64,000 nt of DNA, from assembly GCF_002838835.1 (NCBI RefSeq), contig NZ_NHPP01000009.1, positions 62,001 through 126,000 of the forward strand, read 5' to 3'. The notes beneath the pieces were generated by a model that saw only the letters and a list, made by a program, of their open reading frames with translations, made no database searches and was not told the origin of the DNA. The stretch is from Siphonobacter sp. SORGH_AS_0500. GTDB lineage: Bacteria; Bacteroidota; Bacteroidia; Cytophagales; Spirosomataceae. Position numbers and translations under genes: made by a program. Below are positions 8,625 through 18,672 of the stretch, in pieces (position 1 is the stretch's first letter; every line of letters begins with the position of its first letter).

Positions 8625-11600
8625 ATGATGCATTCTAGACCTCTTTATCTTTTTCTCTTTAGCCTGCTTGTTAGCCTATGGAGCTTTCAAGCTACGGCTC
8701 AGGCACCGCGAGTCTTTCCTAAAGCCGCTTCCAGCCAGCCTTCGTTCGTCAAGGGCTTATCCAGCATTAACAAAGCCCAAGCGACGTATGCAAAGAGAAA
8801 CCCCTCTCCAGCAAAAAACATCTCAAATGCGGTTCTGGATGATGCTTCTGATGCCAATCCGGTGGATGTTACCCAAAAGATCGTTAACCCCAGTTTTGAA
8901 TCGGGTTTTGACGGCTGGAACAACAATGGCTTTTTACGCAAGGAAATGACGGTTTAAATCCGTACAAGCAGGGCAATACTTATGTGGAGCGTTGGCAGGG
9001 ATCACCACCGTTGCCAAACGTAAGCATATCCCAGACCCTAACGGGTTTGCCTAATGGTAAATACACGCTGACTATTGGAGCACAGAACCTCTCACAGAAT
9101 CCAGACGTTGGACAACCCGGTGCTTTCGTGTACGGTAACGATAGCCAGAAGGAAGTAACAGCAAAAGGCGAATACTCGGTTGACATTATCGTCGTAGACA
9201 GCACGTTAACCATTGGGTTCAAAACTCAAAACTCCAAAGGTAACTGGACTGGCTGTGATAACTTCCGGCTTCAGTACAAGGGCGTTGCTCAGCAAGCGAT
9301 GAAAGATAAGCTACAGGGTCTCGTGGATTCAGCTAATGTCCTGTTGGCTAAAAAAATGCAAAACGCGATTCGGACGCCACTTCAAAATGCTGTCAACGCG
9401 GCTCAGCAAAGTTTGTCTAACAACAGTGCAGCTAGTGAACTGGCCGAGCGAATCAAGCAGGTGCAAACGAGCCTGCCATCGGCCCTGGTATCTGTCGATG
9501 CTTACAATCAATTACAAGCGGCTATTGATAAAGCAACAGCGGTATATGGCGATGGAAGTGGCCAGGAGGCATCTACCTTGCTAGCAGTCATTAATCAAAA
9601 AACGGATCTCTCGAATAATTTTAATGCAACGCTAGACGATCTACAAAAGGCCCCCAGTGACATCGACGCAGCCATCTTAGCGTACCGTTACGCCAACGCA
9701 TCCAATGGCACGCCTCTGGACATGACGTCCCGTGTCGTTAATCCCAGCTTTGAATCGGGTTTTACAGGCTGGAACAGCAATGGCTTATATACGCAGGGAA
9801 ATAACGATTTCAATCCTCAGAAAGCGGGCAATACCTATATCGAACGCTGGGTAAGTACTCCCCCCGTTCCTGACGTCAGCGTCTCTCAGAAAATCACTAA
9901 TTTACCCAACGGTAAATATACGGTGACGATTGGTGGACAAAACATTACCCAAAGTCCATTGGCGGGACAAACGGGAGCTTACGTATTTGGGAACATCTCC
10001 CAAGCGGAAGTAAAAGCGAAAGGCGAGTACTCCGTTGACTTTCTGGTCGTAGACAGTACAGCCACGATTGGTTTTAAAACCCAAAACTCTAAGGGTAACT
10101 GGGCCGCCTGCGATAACTTCCGGCTTCAGTATAAGGGTGCTGCTAAGGATGCTTTGAAAGAAAGACTGCAAAGCCTGCTTGATTCCGCAACGGTCGCAGT
10201 AAATCAAAAGATGCGGAATTCCAATCATACTGCCCTTGAAGCGTCCATCAATGCTGGCCAGCAAACACTGGCTCAGAATGGAAATGACGTAGCCCAGCGA
10301 ATCTCCCAACTAGAAATAGACCTGAAAGCGGCCCGGATATCGATTGACGCGTATGCGAAATTGCAAACCGCTCTCGATTCTGCCCAGGGAGTTTATGGCA
10401 ATGGTAGTGGTCAGGGAGCCGCTGCTTTCAAAGCGGTAATTGATCAGAATACGACGCTTTCTAATAACCTTGACGCAGAGTTGAGCAATGTACAGAAAGC
10501 TCCTGCAGAGATCTACGAAGCTATGCTCATGTTCAGAGTCGCCAACGCAACCGGCCCCGCTCCGACAGTCGTAACGGATCCACGCTTTGCTCGCGGAGCT
10601 ACGATGGCCTTTGGCCGTAGCACAGTTTCCGGCGTCGATCCAAAGGATATTCGCGAACAAGGCTTCTGCTGGAGCACGACACCTGAACCTACCCTGTTCG
10701 ACAATAGAACCACCAAATCCTTCTGGAGCAATGGAGCTATTTACCGACTCGAGAATCTGCAACCTTCAACGGTTTATTACATGCGGGCGTATGCAGTAGG
10801 CTCCAATTTCGCGGTGGGCTATGGTAAAGTATTGAAAGTAATCACGATTCCCAAAGGTACCGTTACGTATGCTTTTTCAGGAAGTGTAGAGAATAGTGGA
10901 GAAAACGCTCCACGAATCAAGGCAGCGGTTGAGTCTGGGGTGTATTATTACAATAACTTAACCAGTGTTACCAATCATAATCTGTGGGTTAATTACCATG
11001 AAGGTACGCCTACTGCCGAAGCTAGTTATGGGGGCTATATGCAGTTTGGTGCCAATCCAAGCTATCAGCGAACAGGAACGGCCATGCACGAAATGAACCA
11101 CACCATTGGAGTTGGGCAGCACTGGATTTGGTATGGACCGAACTCACCTCTTCGGAAGGAAGGTAGCCGAGGCCAATGGCTGGGGGAACGAGCTAGCAAA
11201 GTAGTACAGTTTCTGCAGAACGACCCGAATGCTTCCATGACGGGTGACGCGATACACATGTGGCCTTTCGGAATCAATGGTGCTCACGAAGACAACGGCA
11301 GTGAATTTCTATATATCGGTCACTCACTTATTACCCAAGCCTTAGGTGAAGATGGGCTGGCTAATCCTGGACGTGGCTTCATTACCCCTGCCTATACCTT
11401 CGAACACACTCCTTCCAAGAAGTATTACCTCAAGGTAGAAGATAGCAAAACAGGGCTTAACACCTCGTTCCTGGCAGAAAACGAATCCGGACAACTCATC
11501 AATAAGAAAATCTCCGCTTCGAATGTGCTCAATGACGATCGGGCAGCCTGGTATCTGGAGTTCGATCCTGCTACGGCTCTTTATCAATTACGCAACGTAT

Positions 11601-13417
11601 CTACGGGTAAGTATTTCACGCAGCAGGATGGCTCTGGCATTGGGCTATCGGCCACTTCTTCACTGACACCAGCGGAGTCATTCCAGCTGCTGGGTGCTCG
11701 TTATAATACGAAGATTGGTACCGATGAAAAGAACTTCCAAGCAAAAGCGTACTGGATTATCTCTCCCAAGGGTAACTATTCATCGCCTACGTTAGCGGCC
11801 AGTTCCCCGGAAGCTGTCAGTACCGTATCGTTTGATCTCACAGATGCGGCTACCACTCAACGCTGGTTGATCTTTACGGCGGATAATGTGAAATCATTTG
11901 ATTCCTTGCTGGTAGCTCCGACGGGAGTAAAAAATATGTACGTTGCTTCGGGTGATGCCAAGACTATCTTAACCTGGGATCCTGGTTTTAGTACGGCTTA
12001 TGATGTATTACGTTCACAGACCGCAAATGGCACGTACACCAGCATTGCCACGGACCTAACTTCTGGCAGGTATGAAGATGCAACCGCGTCAAACGGGACT
12101 ACGTACTATTACAAAATGGTTGCTCACAATGAACTCGGTACCAGCCCGGCGTCTGCCGTCCTTTCTGGAACACCAGTACAAGGACAGCACCTGCACCTTT
12201 CCTTCGATGAAAATACCGGGACTACTGCCCACGACGACTGGGGTGGCTATCACGCTCAATTGAAAAACGGTGCGACCTGGACAGCGGGTGCAAACGGCAC
12301 TAATGACGTCGAATTAACAACCTTATCTGAAACGGCAACTACGTCAACTTCTGATCAAAATGATCGTGCTGTTGCTCTTTCCACCACGGCATCCTCTTAC
12401 ATACAATTGCCTTCGGGGGTAGTCAGCACTTTATCTGATTTCACCATTGCTACCTGGGTAAAAGTCCCCCAAAACATCGGTGATAATAGTCGGATATTCG
12501 ATTTTGGCAATAGTACCAATACTTACATGGCCCTGTCCCCCAAGGCTGGTCAGAGTTTATACTACGAGATCACTCGTCCTGGAGTGAATTATCGCCTTTC
12601 GATTCCCTATACTATTCCGACCGATCAGTGGGTTCACCTGGCTATTTCACAAAAAGACACGACCTTCAAGTTCTTTGTGAATGGCCAAGTAGTCTACACC
12701 GATCAGAAAGCTACCTTCAAGCCTTCGGACATGGGTGTAACGACGCTAAACTATCTAGGCCGCTCCATGTGGGCAGGTGATCCCTATACTGACTTAACCT
12801 TTGGTGATTTCCGCATCTACAACTACGCCTTGGCTGACAACACGGTGACTACCCTGGCTAATGCGAGTTCCCTGCCCGTCCAGTTAGTTTCCTTCGAAGG
12901 AAAAGCCATCAGCGAGGGCAATTACCTTTCCTGGAAAACAGCTCAGGAGTTAAACAACGATCACTTCGTTCTGGAACGGGCCTTGAACACCCCTTCCAAC
13001 TTCAAAGCCATTGCCCAGATCAAAGGAAACGGTACGACCCGACTGCCTAGTAGCTATCAGTTCATCGATCCACAAGCTCAGGGACGTTTGGCGTATTACC
13101 GCTTGATACAGGTAGACAAGGACGGTAAAAAGGAACCCAGCCGAATCATCTCTATGGACAACCGTACTTTACGCGTTCTCAATGGCTTCCCTAACCCGGT
13201 ATCCTCACAATTAACCATTGAGTTACCTGATCGTGAATTCTCATCGGTACATCTCCGCGTGCTGAACACCACCGGACACGTCGTTTACGAGGATAAAAAT
13301 TATATCCCTGTCAACGGTGATGTACAAATTCAGATGAGTAGCCTGCCCGTAGGCGTATACCGGGTAGTCATTACTCATCCAATAGAAAATTACGGATTGA
13401 CCGTTATCAAGAGGTAG
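8625..13417 (+). CDS. Secreted zincin-like multidomain protein with T9SS sorting domain (one-base frameshift)
   Basis: The intact protein would have about 1,597 residues. Order: signal peptide (ending QATAQ), two ~285-residue modules each made of a beta-sandwich segment (starts VNPSFESGF) and helical FIVAR-like stretches, a metallopeptidase-like region with HEMNHTIGVGQH (first His about residue 822), a ricin/beta-trefoil-like region, a fibronectin III domain, a LamG-like domain, and a C-terminal type IX secretion sorting domain (GFPNPVSSQLTIELP to the end). It is probably exported and attached or released at the cell surface to act on glycoproteins or polysaccharide-bound protein. The frame breaks at 8931-8935: the first part reads 8625-8957, the rest is open from 8936 (first ATG 8984) to 13417. 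Comparing the two modules shows exactly one base is missing. A terminator follows. Confidence 0.8.
8883..10560 (+). repeat. Two tandem ~855-bp coding modules
   Basis: Module 1 starts near 8883 and module 2 near 9737. DNA is clearly alike over long stretches (for example both read AACTTCCGGCTTCAGTA at 9260 and 10115). The offset is 854 bp before position 8931 and 855 bp after 8936, so module 1 lacks one base there. Each module has a beta-sandwich part followed by a helical part. Confidence 0.75.
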
Positions 13418-13442
13418 ATAATACCTTTATTCCAAGTAGATG

Positions 13443-13485
13443 AAACGCTACGTGCGGTCTCTGATTGAGACTGTACGTAGCGTTT
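13443..13485 (+). terminator. Intrinsic terminator of the T9SS protein gene
   Basis: AAACGCTACGT (13443-13453) pairs with ACGTAGCGTTT (13475-13485), with an inner GGTCTC/GAGAC stem, and a T-run follows at once (13483-13489). It lies 26 bases after the stop codon. Confidence 0.85.
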
Positions 13486-13790
13486 TTTTATGCGTGTCTG
13501 AAAACGTCAGTAGTGATGATATCTGAAACCCAACAGTGGCAGAGGAAGGAGATAGTAATAGCTGCACTGTTCGTCCTCTACTGCGTCGCGGACGCCTGAG
13601 ACGCTAAGCGTTACAAACGCGGACATATCGCAATTCGAGAAGGTTAATAGTATCCCCTCTTCTCTAAAAGACTGTCTAAAACAAGTTAAGCCTCTCCACT
13701 TCGGGAGAATCGTTGGAGGGAGTGTGTATGACTCTGATCTGTCATTGAGAGCGAAGCGGAGTAGCCTATTTGGCATTGGGAATGCTGCTT

Positions 13791-13836
13791 CCCCGGATTT
13801 CATCCGGGGCTACCTATATTGAACCCCGCTGGGGTT
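13791..13836. repeat. REP-like palindromes
   Basis: Two adjacent GC-rich hairpins: CCCCGGAT-TTC-ATCCGGGG at 13791-13809 and AACCCCGCTGGGGTT at 13822-13836. Such short palindromes with CCGGGG arms are typical of REP elements. No REP-associated (Y1) transposase is in the window. Confidence 0.5.
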
Positions 13837-13897
13837 GTTGTTAACATTGTTACAATGCCATTACGACAAATAAGCCTGGATGGGTTCAATACGAATC

Positions 13898-13935
13898 GAC
13901 CCAGGCTGGATAGACCCAGGCTGGATAGACCCGGA
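13898..13935. repeat. 15-bp tandem repeat, about 2.5 copies
   Basis: GACCCAGGCTGGATA occurs at 13898-13912 and 13913-13927, then GACCCGGA begins a third, diverged copy. It also resembles the nearby CCCCGGAT palindrome arms, so it may derive from the same REP-like family. Confidence 0.55.
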
Positions 13936-14269
13936 TGAAATCCAGAGACAGGGTTGGTAATGATAACTTATCTCATACCTCACGCAGTCGCTCGGCTCTA
14001 GCCCCTAGGATGCGAATTCATATCAGGTCAGTCAGGTCAGAGAAAACCTTTCCTAACCCAAACATGCTTGCAACCATGGGTCTTCGATTATAAATATTTA
14101 GACAGCTTTTAAAATGACCTCATTTTTACCCTCTTTCATTGTTTTGTTTAACTGCTCTTATCGCTGGCTTTTAACTGCGTTACATAATTAATATCTTGGT
14201 ACGCTTAATGAGCACAACTCATATTGTGTCATTTAAACACATTACGTTTTTTAAACCTTATTACTTTCT

Positions 14270-16192
14270 ATGAAAATTACTTCTCTAGTCATTCTCCTGG
14301 GTCTGTTTTCCTACCTCGCCCCTGCTCAGGTGCCTGCTGCTTTTGTTGCGAGCCCCGATAAACACCTCTCGGTTAAAGTAACTTTGAAAGATGGATCGGC
14401 TCGTTATCAGATTTTTAAAGACAACCAGCCTGTTTTAGAGTCTTCGGCTTTGGGTCTGGTACTGGCTGATGTGGATTTAAGTAAACACTTAAAAGAAGTA
14501 GCCAAAAGCCCTGAGAAGACCATCACTCAGGATTACGCCATGCGTAATGCCAAAAAATCTACTATTCATTACCAGGCTAAGCAACGCAGTTGGCTTCTGG
14601 CAACACCTACGGGAGAACAACTCGAAATCATTTTCCAGGTCAGCAATGATGCCGTCGCTTTCCGTTATCGGGTTAAGCGGAAGAAAGAAGCTATCTCAAA
14701 CGTAGAATCCGAATCGACAAGTTTTGCTTTTCCCGCCCAAACCCGGGCCTGGCTTCAACCCATGGCCGTTGCTAAAACGGGCTGGGAAGCCACGAACCCC
14801 TCCTATGAAGAAGATTATGAACAGGATATTGCTGTGGGTACACCTTCCAAAATGGGAGCAGGATGGGTATATCCAGCCCTTTTTAAAACAAATGAAACCT
14901 GGGTTTTGATCACTGAAGCCGACCTGGACAACACCTATTGTGCTACTCGTCTGCAGGATAAATCTCCCGGAGGCGAGTACTTCATCGGTTTTCCTGATGC
15001 CCGCGAAGTTATTAAAGATAAAAATTTAAATCCCAGAGCCAGAGGCACCTTCCAATCTCCCTGGCGAGTACTCACCATCGGAAGTCTGGCAAACCTCATC
15101 GAATCCACCGCAGGAACCGATCTGGCTCTACCTGCCCTGAAAGTAGATGCTGCTTTTATTAAACCGGGCCGGGCGTCGTGGAGCTGGATTAACTCTAAGG
15201 ATGACTTCATCGTCTACGATGAGCAGAAAAAGTACATTGACTTCGCCGCTTACATGCACTGGCCTTACTGTTTAATTGACGCCGACTGGGATCGTAAAAT
15301 CGGTTATGAGAAAGTTCAGGAATTAGCTCAGTACGCCAAAACTAAAAACGTAGGACTGCTCCTGTGGTACAACTCCGCGGGGGACTGGAACACCGTGAAG
15401 TACACTCCCAAAGGTAAATTAGTGGAAGACCAATCCCGTCGGGATGAATTTGCGAGATTGGAAAAAATGGGCATCAAAGGTGTTAAAATCGACTTCTTTG
15501 GCGGCGATGGTCAGTCGGTAATTAAATATTATCACGACATTCTTCTCGATGCGGCCAAGTATCACCTACTGGTTAATTTTCACGGAGCTACGTTGCCACG
15601 CGGCTGGGCTCGCACCTATCCTCATTTAATGACGACAGAAGCAGTCAAGGGTTTTGAAATGGTTACCTTCGATCAGAAAGCTGCGGATAATCAGCCCACG
15701 CACGCGGCCATGTTACCTTTCACGCGAAATGCCTTTGACCCCATGGACTTTACGCCCATGAATCTTTATAAAATTTATACTTCCGTCAAGCGTAAAACCA
15801 CCAGTGCTTTTGAACTGGCTACCAGCATCGTGTTTTTGTCGGGTATTCAGCATTACGCCGAATCTCCCGAAGGCATGGAGCACGTGCCTGCTTTTGCTCA
15901 GGATTTCCTTCGACAACTACCTAATCACTGGGACGAGGTAAAATTCATTGACGGATATCCCGGAAAACTCTGCGTAGTAGCCCGCCGTTCAGGCAAGCGT
16001 TGGTACGTGGCGGGTATCAATGGAGAAGCCAAAGAAAAACAACTCAAGTTGAATCTTTCTTTCCTTGCCAAGACAAAAGCGACCCTGATAACTGATGGCG
16101 AACCCATGTTTACCCAGCAGTCTATTACCCCGTCCCAAGCCACTCTCGTTACGGTGAAAGCAAACGGTGGTTTTGTGCTGGTAACGGAATAA
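14270..16192 (+). CDS. Glycoside hydrolase family 97
   Basis: A 640-residue enzyme with a signal peptide (ending LAPAQ), an N-terminal beta-sandwich (about 25-270), a (beta/alpha)8 barrel (about 280-560) and a C-terminal beta domain, the GH97 layout of SusB. Candidate catalytic residues are Asp408 (in GVKIDFFGGDGQ) and Glu457 (in LMTTEAVKG). Their spacing of 49 equals that I recall for the retaining GH97 alpha-galactosidase of Bacteroides (Asp415/Glu464), while inverting SusB uses glutamates. I therefore favour a retaining enzyme acting on alpha-galactosides, in the periplasm. It is monocistronic with its own terminator; no sugar-uptake genes adjoin it. Confidence 0.88.
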   Translation: MKITSLVILLGLFSYLAPAQVPAAFVASPDKHLSVKVTLKDGSARYQIFKDNQPVLESSALGLVLADVDLSKHLKEVAKSPEKTITQDYAMRNAKKSTIHYQAKQRSWLLATPTGEQLEIIFQVSNDAVAFRYRVKRKKEAISNVESESTSFAFPAQTRAWLQPMAVAKTGWEATNPSYEEDYEQDIAVGTPSKMGAGWVYPALFKTNETWVLITEADLDNTYCATRLQDKSPGGEYFIGFPDAREVIKDKNLNPRARGTFQSPWRVLTIGSLANLIESTAGTDLALPALKVDAAFIKPGRASWSWINSKDDFIVYDEQKKYIDFAAYMHWPYCLIDADWDRKIGYEKVQELAQYAKTKNVGLLLWYNSAGDWNTVKYTPKGKLVEDQSRRDEFARLEKMGIKGVKIDFFGGDGQSVIKYYHDILLDAAKYHLLVNFHGATLPRGWARTYPHLMTTEAVKGFEMVTFDQKAADNQPTHAAMLPFTRNAFDPMDFTPMNLYKIYTSVKRKTTSAFELATSIVFLSGIQHYAESPEGMEHVPAFAQDFLRQLPNHWDEVKFIDGYPGKLCVVARRSGKRWYVAGINGEAKEKQLKLNLSFLAKTKATLITDGEPMFTQQSITPSQATLVTVKANGGFVLVTE

Positions 16193-16263
16193 CGATTGCT
16201 TTATTCCTGCAAGACAATACCGTGTACGATTCTAGCAAACTTCTGAATAGAATCAGAAAAACA

Positions 16264-16306
16264 GAAAATGCCCCCAGGAAGTGTCTAACCTCTTAGGGGC
16301 ATTTTC
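16264..16306. terminator. Bidirectional terminator between GH97 and dynamin-like gene
   Basis: GAAAATGCCCC (16264-16274) pairs with GGGGCATTTTC (16296-16306). It is flanked by A- and T-rich arms and lies between the two convergent genes, so it can serve both. Confidence 0.75.
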
Positions 16307-16325
16307 TTATTATAAGGACTTTATC

Positions 16326-18479
16326 TTAGTTCGACATACCAGGTAAAAAGCTTCTGAGCTTATCCACCTGTTCGCTGCTTTGCTTTAATACATTTTGATT
16401 AAAATTGAGCTCCTGATAGGTTTCTACCCAGATTCTCATGCGGTGATGCTGATAGAAAATCTCCCAGTTGTCTTTGGCATTTTTTGCTCTAAAAATCTGA
16501 TCAATCAGTTCTTCCACCAGAGCAAAAGACATTTTATTTAAATCCTTAGCCCAGTCATTAAACTCATTCTGAATTTTGTAAAGACTGGCTTCCACTGAAT
16601 TCGTAATGTAGTTCAGAATATCTTCGGCGGTATCTTCCCGTGAAAGTCGCACGGAGATGTAATCGGGCGTTAACGTATCGAGGTGCTCGCGGATTCTAAA
16701 GTGTAAAAAGCCCAGGTACGATAACTGGAAGTGAATGAAAGATTGTACGGGCGTGTGAAGTTCCTCTAGCAATTGAGTCTCTCTCAATAAGGTTCCTTCA
16801 AAGCTTTCGCCTTCCTCAATAATCCCCTGGAGTTTGCCCTGATTTTTTAGAATATCGTACATTCGGTGCTTCACCTGTTGAAGCACTTCGTTTAGGGTAT
16901 CACCCAGCTTCAAAAATTGCTTGGTAATGTACGTTCGGTTTTCGTTCAGGAATTCTTCGTAGGTCTTGTTATACGACCCCAAAGCATTCCGGCTGATTTC
17001 AATATTAGCTACCGTCAGCGTCGATAAATTGCGGAGACAGTCTTCTTTGATCGAATCAAATTTATCCTGAATTTTCTGATTGGGGGAGTCCCGTAAAGCT
17101 TCCAATTGCTTTAATTCATTCTCACAGGCATTGGTCAAGTCCTGCCACAGGCTGTTGAATAAGCCTTTAAAAATAGGAAAATCCTTCATGTCATCAGTGG
17201 GGGTAACAATTCCGTTAAAGTAATCGATCGCCTGGTTAATAGACTGATCCAGTTGATTCATTTTACGCTGGTAATTCTGTTCGTACTGCTGATCCCAGTG
17301 TTTGAGTTTATCCTGTAAATCCTTCAATACTTCTTTAAAAACTTTCTCTTCCACTTCCTCGGCACTCGAACAGTCCACGGTAACCATCTGACTAAAATGG
17401 AGCCCGTTTCGCTCGGCAGTCATGAATAAATCCTGACAGTTTTTAGCGTTATCCGTACTACCTTTCGTGTGATTGAGTACCAGGAAAGAACAGGCTGGCA
17501 GGCTCACGCCCGGCGTTTGCGTAATGGCCTGCTCGCAGAATTGATACAAATCCAAATCGGCGGGTTCCCAGGTAGCACCCAGGGGGTCTGGCTTGCGTAC
17601 AAAGAGAATGAAGTCAATATCACTGGCCAGCGAACGGATGAGGTTTTCCTCGTTTACCAGTCCGGTATCACCCAGTCCCGGCATGTCAATCAGGGTAATG
17701 GGGCCGGCCTGAGCCAGGGGAAATGAATTTTGAATATGTACCTGTTTTACCGCCAGGTAATAAAAAATCGGCTCCCGACTTTCATTTACCTGAGCTACGT
17801 ACTGACGGATTTGCCCGACGGGAATTTCCAGGGTTAAGCCCGTTAGTAAATGATGATATAGCGTAAAATTCTCATGAATTTCCTGAAGTTTTTTATATCG
17901 GGCCACCGTCACGGTACTAGCCTGTGCGGGTGGCTCAGGTAATTCCTGAGAAACAAATTCAGCCAGGTTTGCAGGAGCTGGACTCAGAGGTAATTCTTTA
18001 AAATAAGGCAGAATTTTACTTTGGAAAAAATCCGTTCGGCTGTAAAATTCCACCCGTGCTCTTATTTTCTGATCGCTGTTGGCAATCACGCTCAATACAC
18101 CTGTGCAATGCGAACCATTGCCATCTGGAATGATCGTATGATCCAGCCCTGACAGGCTTTGCAGCAAACGGCTTTTTCCCTGCCGGGCCCGCCCAATCAC
18201 GCCAATGCTGATCCCTTTTCTGGAAAAGCGTTGGTTAAGCTGAGACAAATACTGCTGCTCGCTTTCGATGCGGGTCAGTAAAGCAGGTAGGTCAGCCCGC
18301 CGAATGGCTTCAAGCAAATGAGGCGACGCGTGATCACTTACTTTTTGCTTGACATTTTCCAGCACCGAAATGGAATGACTCATTAACGAAAGTCGCTGAA
18401 TATCATCCGAAATCCGTTCGGCAAACTGCGTACGCTGGTTGACAATTTGTTGGATACTCGCTGCAATAAGATTAGGCAT
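16326..18479 (-). CDS. Dynamin-like GTPase
   Basis: 717 residues starting at ATG 18479 (the open frame runs 60 codons further, but that part is not protein-like). G1 is GRARQGKS (96-103), a likely switch-I Thr is at 126 (SHCTG), G3 is DMPG (265-268), and G4 is the variant NHTKGSTD (336-343). Predicted long helices fill residues 1-85 and about 400-700 (KMNQLDQSINQAIDYF, NLSTLTVANIEISRNA), as in the stalk/bundle of dynamin superfamily proteins. No transmembrane helix is obvious. The gene lies 193 bases downstream of a second P-loop GTPase gene on the same strand and they probably form a unit. Bacterial dynamins work in membrane repair, fusion, cytokinesis and antiviral defence; which applies here is unknown. 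Confidence 0.75.
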   Translation of the reverse strand: MPNLIAASIQQIVNQRTQFAERISDDIQRLSLMSHSISVLENVKQKVSDHASPHLLEAIRRADLPALLTRIESEQQYLSQLNQRFSRKGISIGVIGRARQGKSRLLQSLSGLDHTIIPDGNGSHCTGVLSVIANSDQKIRARVEFYSRTDFFQSKILPYFKELPLSPAPANLAEFVSQELPEPPAQASTVTVARYKKLQEIHENFTLYHHLLTGLTLEIPVGQIRQYVAQVNESREPIFYYLAVKQVHIQNSFPLAQAGPITLIDMPGLGDTGLVNEENLIRSLASDIDFILFVRKPDPLGATWEPADLDLYQFCEQAITQTPGVSLPACSFLVLNHTKGSTDNAKNCQDLFMTAERNGLHFSQMVTVDCSSAEEVEEKVFKEVLKDLQDKLKHWDQQYEQNYQRKMNQLDQSINQAIDYFNGIVTPTDDMKDFPIFKGLFNSLWQDLTNACENELKQLEALRDSPNQKIQDKFDSIKEDCLRNLSTLTVANIEISRNALGSYNKTYEEFLNENRTYITKQFLKLGDTLNEVLQQVKHRMYDILKNQGKLQGIIEEGESFEGTLLRETQLLEELHTPVQSFIHFQLSYLGFLHFRIREHLDTLTPDYISVRLSREDTAEDILNYITNSVEASLYKIQNEFNDWAKDLNKMSFALVEELIDQIFRAKNAKDNWEIFYQHHRMRIWVETYQELNFNQNVLKQSSEQVDKLRSFLPGMSN

Positions 18480-18672
18480 GGGGATGTATATCTCAAAAAT
18501 TTTAATCAAAAGCCTCTGGTAACAGTAAATTAAACCCTGAAGCCTATACGTGAAGCATCTGAAAAGGCTAAACGCTTCTAACTCTAAAGAAGCTTTCAAA
18601 AAGCCGTGTATAAGCCAACCCTTCCAGCTGCCCAAGGCACTGATTATGAGGGTTAACATCCCGACCCCTAGC

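Larger units (their letters stand above)
13490..14269. other. Repeat-rich intergenic region (REP-like elements)
   Basis: No gene is supported in 780 bases. The region 13739-13935 holds several small repeats: a TGTCATTGAGAGCGAAGCGG-like motif (13739-13759) akin to dispersed repeats common in bacterial genomes, a palindrome CCCCGGATTTCATCCGGGG (13791-13809), AACCCCGCTGGGGTT (13822-13836), and a 15-bp unit GACCCAGGCTGGATA repeated at 13898 and 13913 with a third partial copy at 13928. The 300 bases before the GH97 gene are AT-rich and presumably carry its promoter, which I could not pin down. Confidence 0.5.

Noticed and set aside
10310-10762. 150-codon minus-strand frame inside the T9SS gene
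   Set aside because: Antisense shadow of the real gene, whose codon usage and domains explain the DNA.
13507-13803. 98-codon open frame within the repeat cluster
   Set aside because: It runs through palindromes and has no protein-like pattern; explained better as REP-like DNA.
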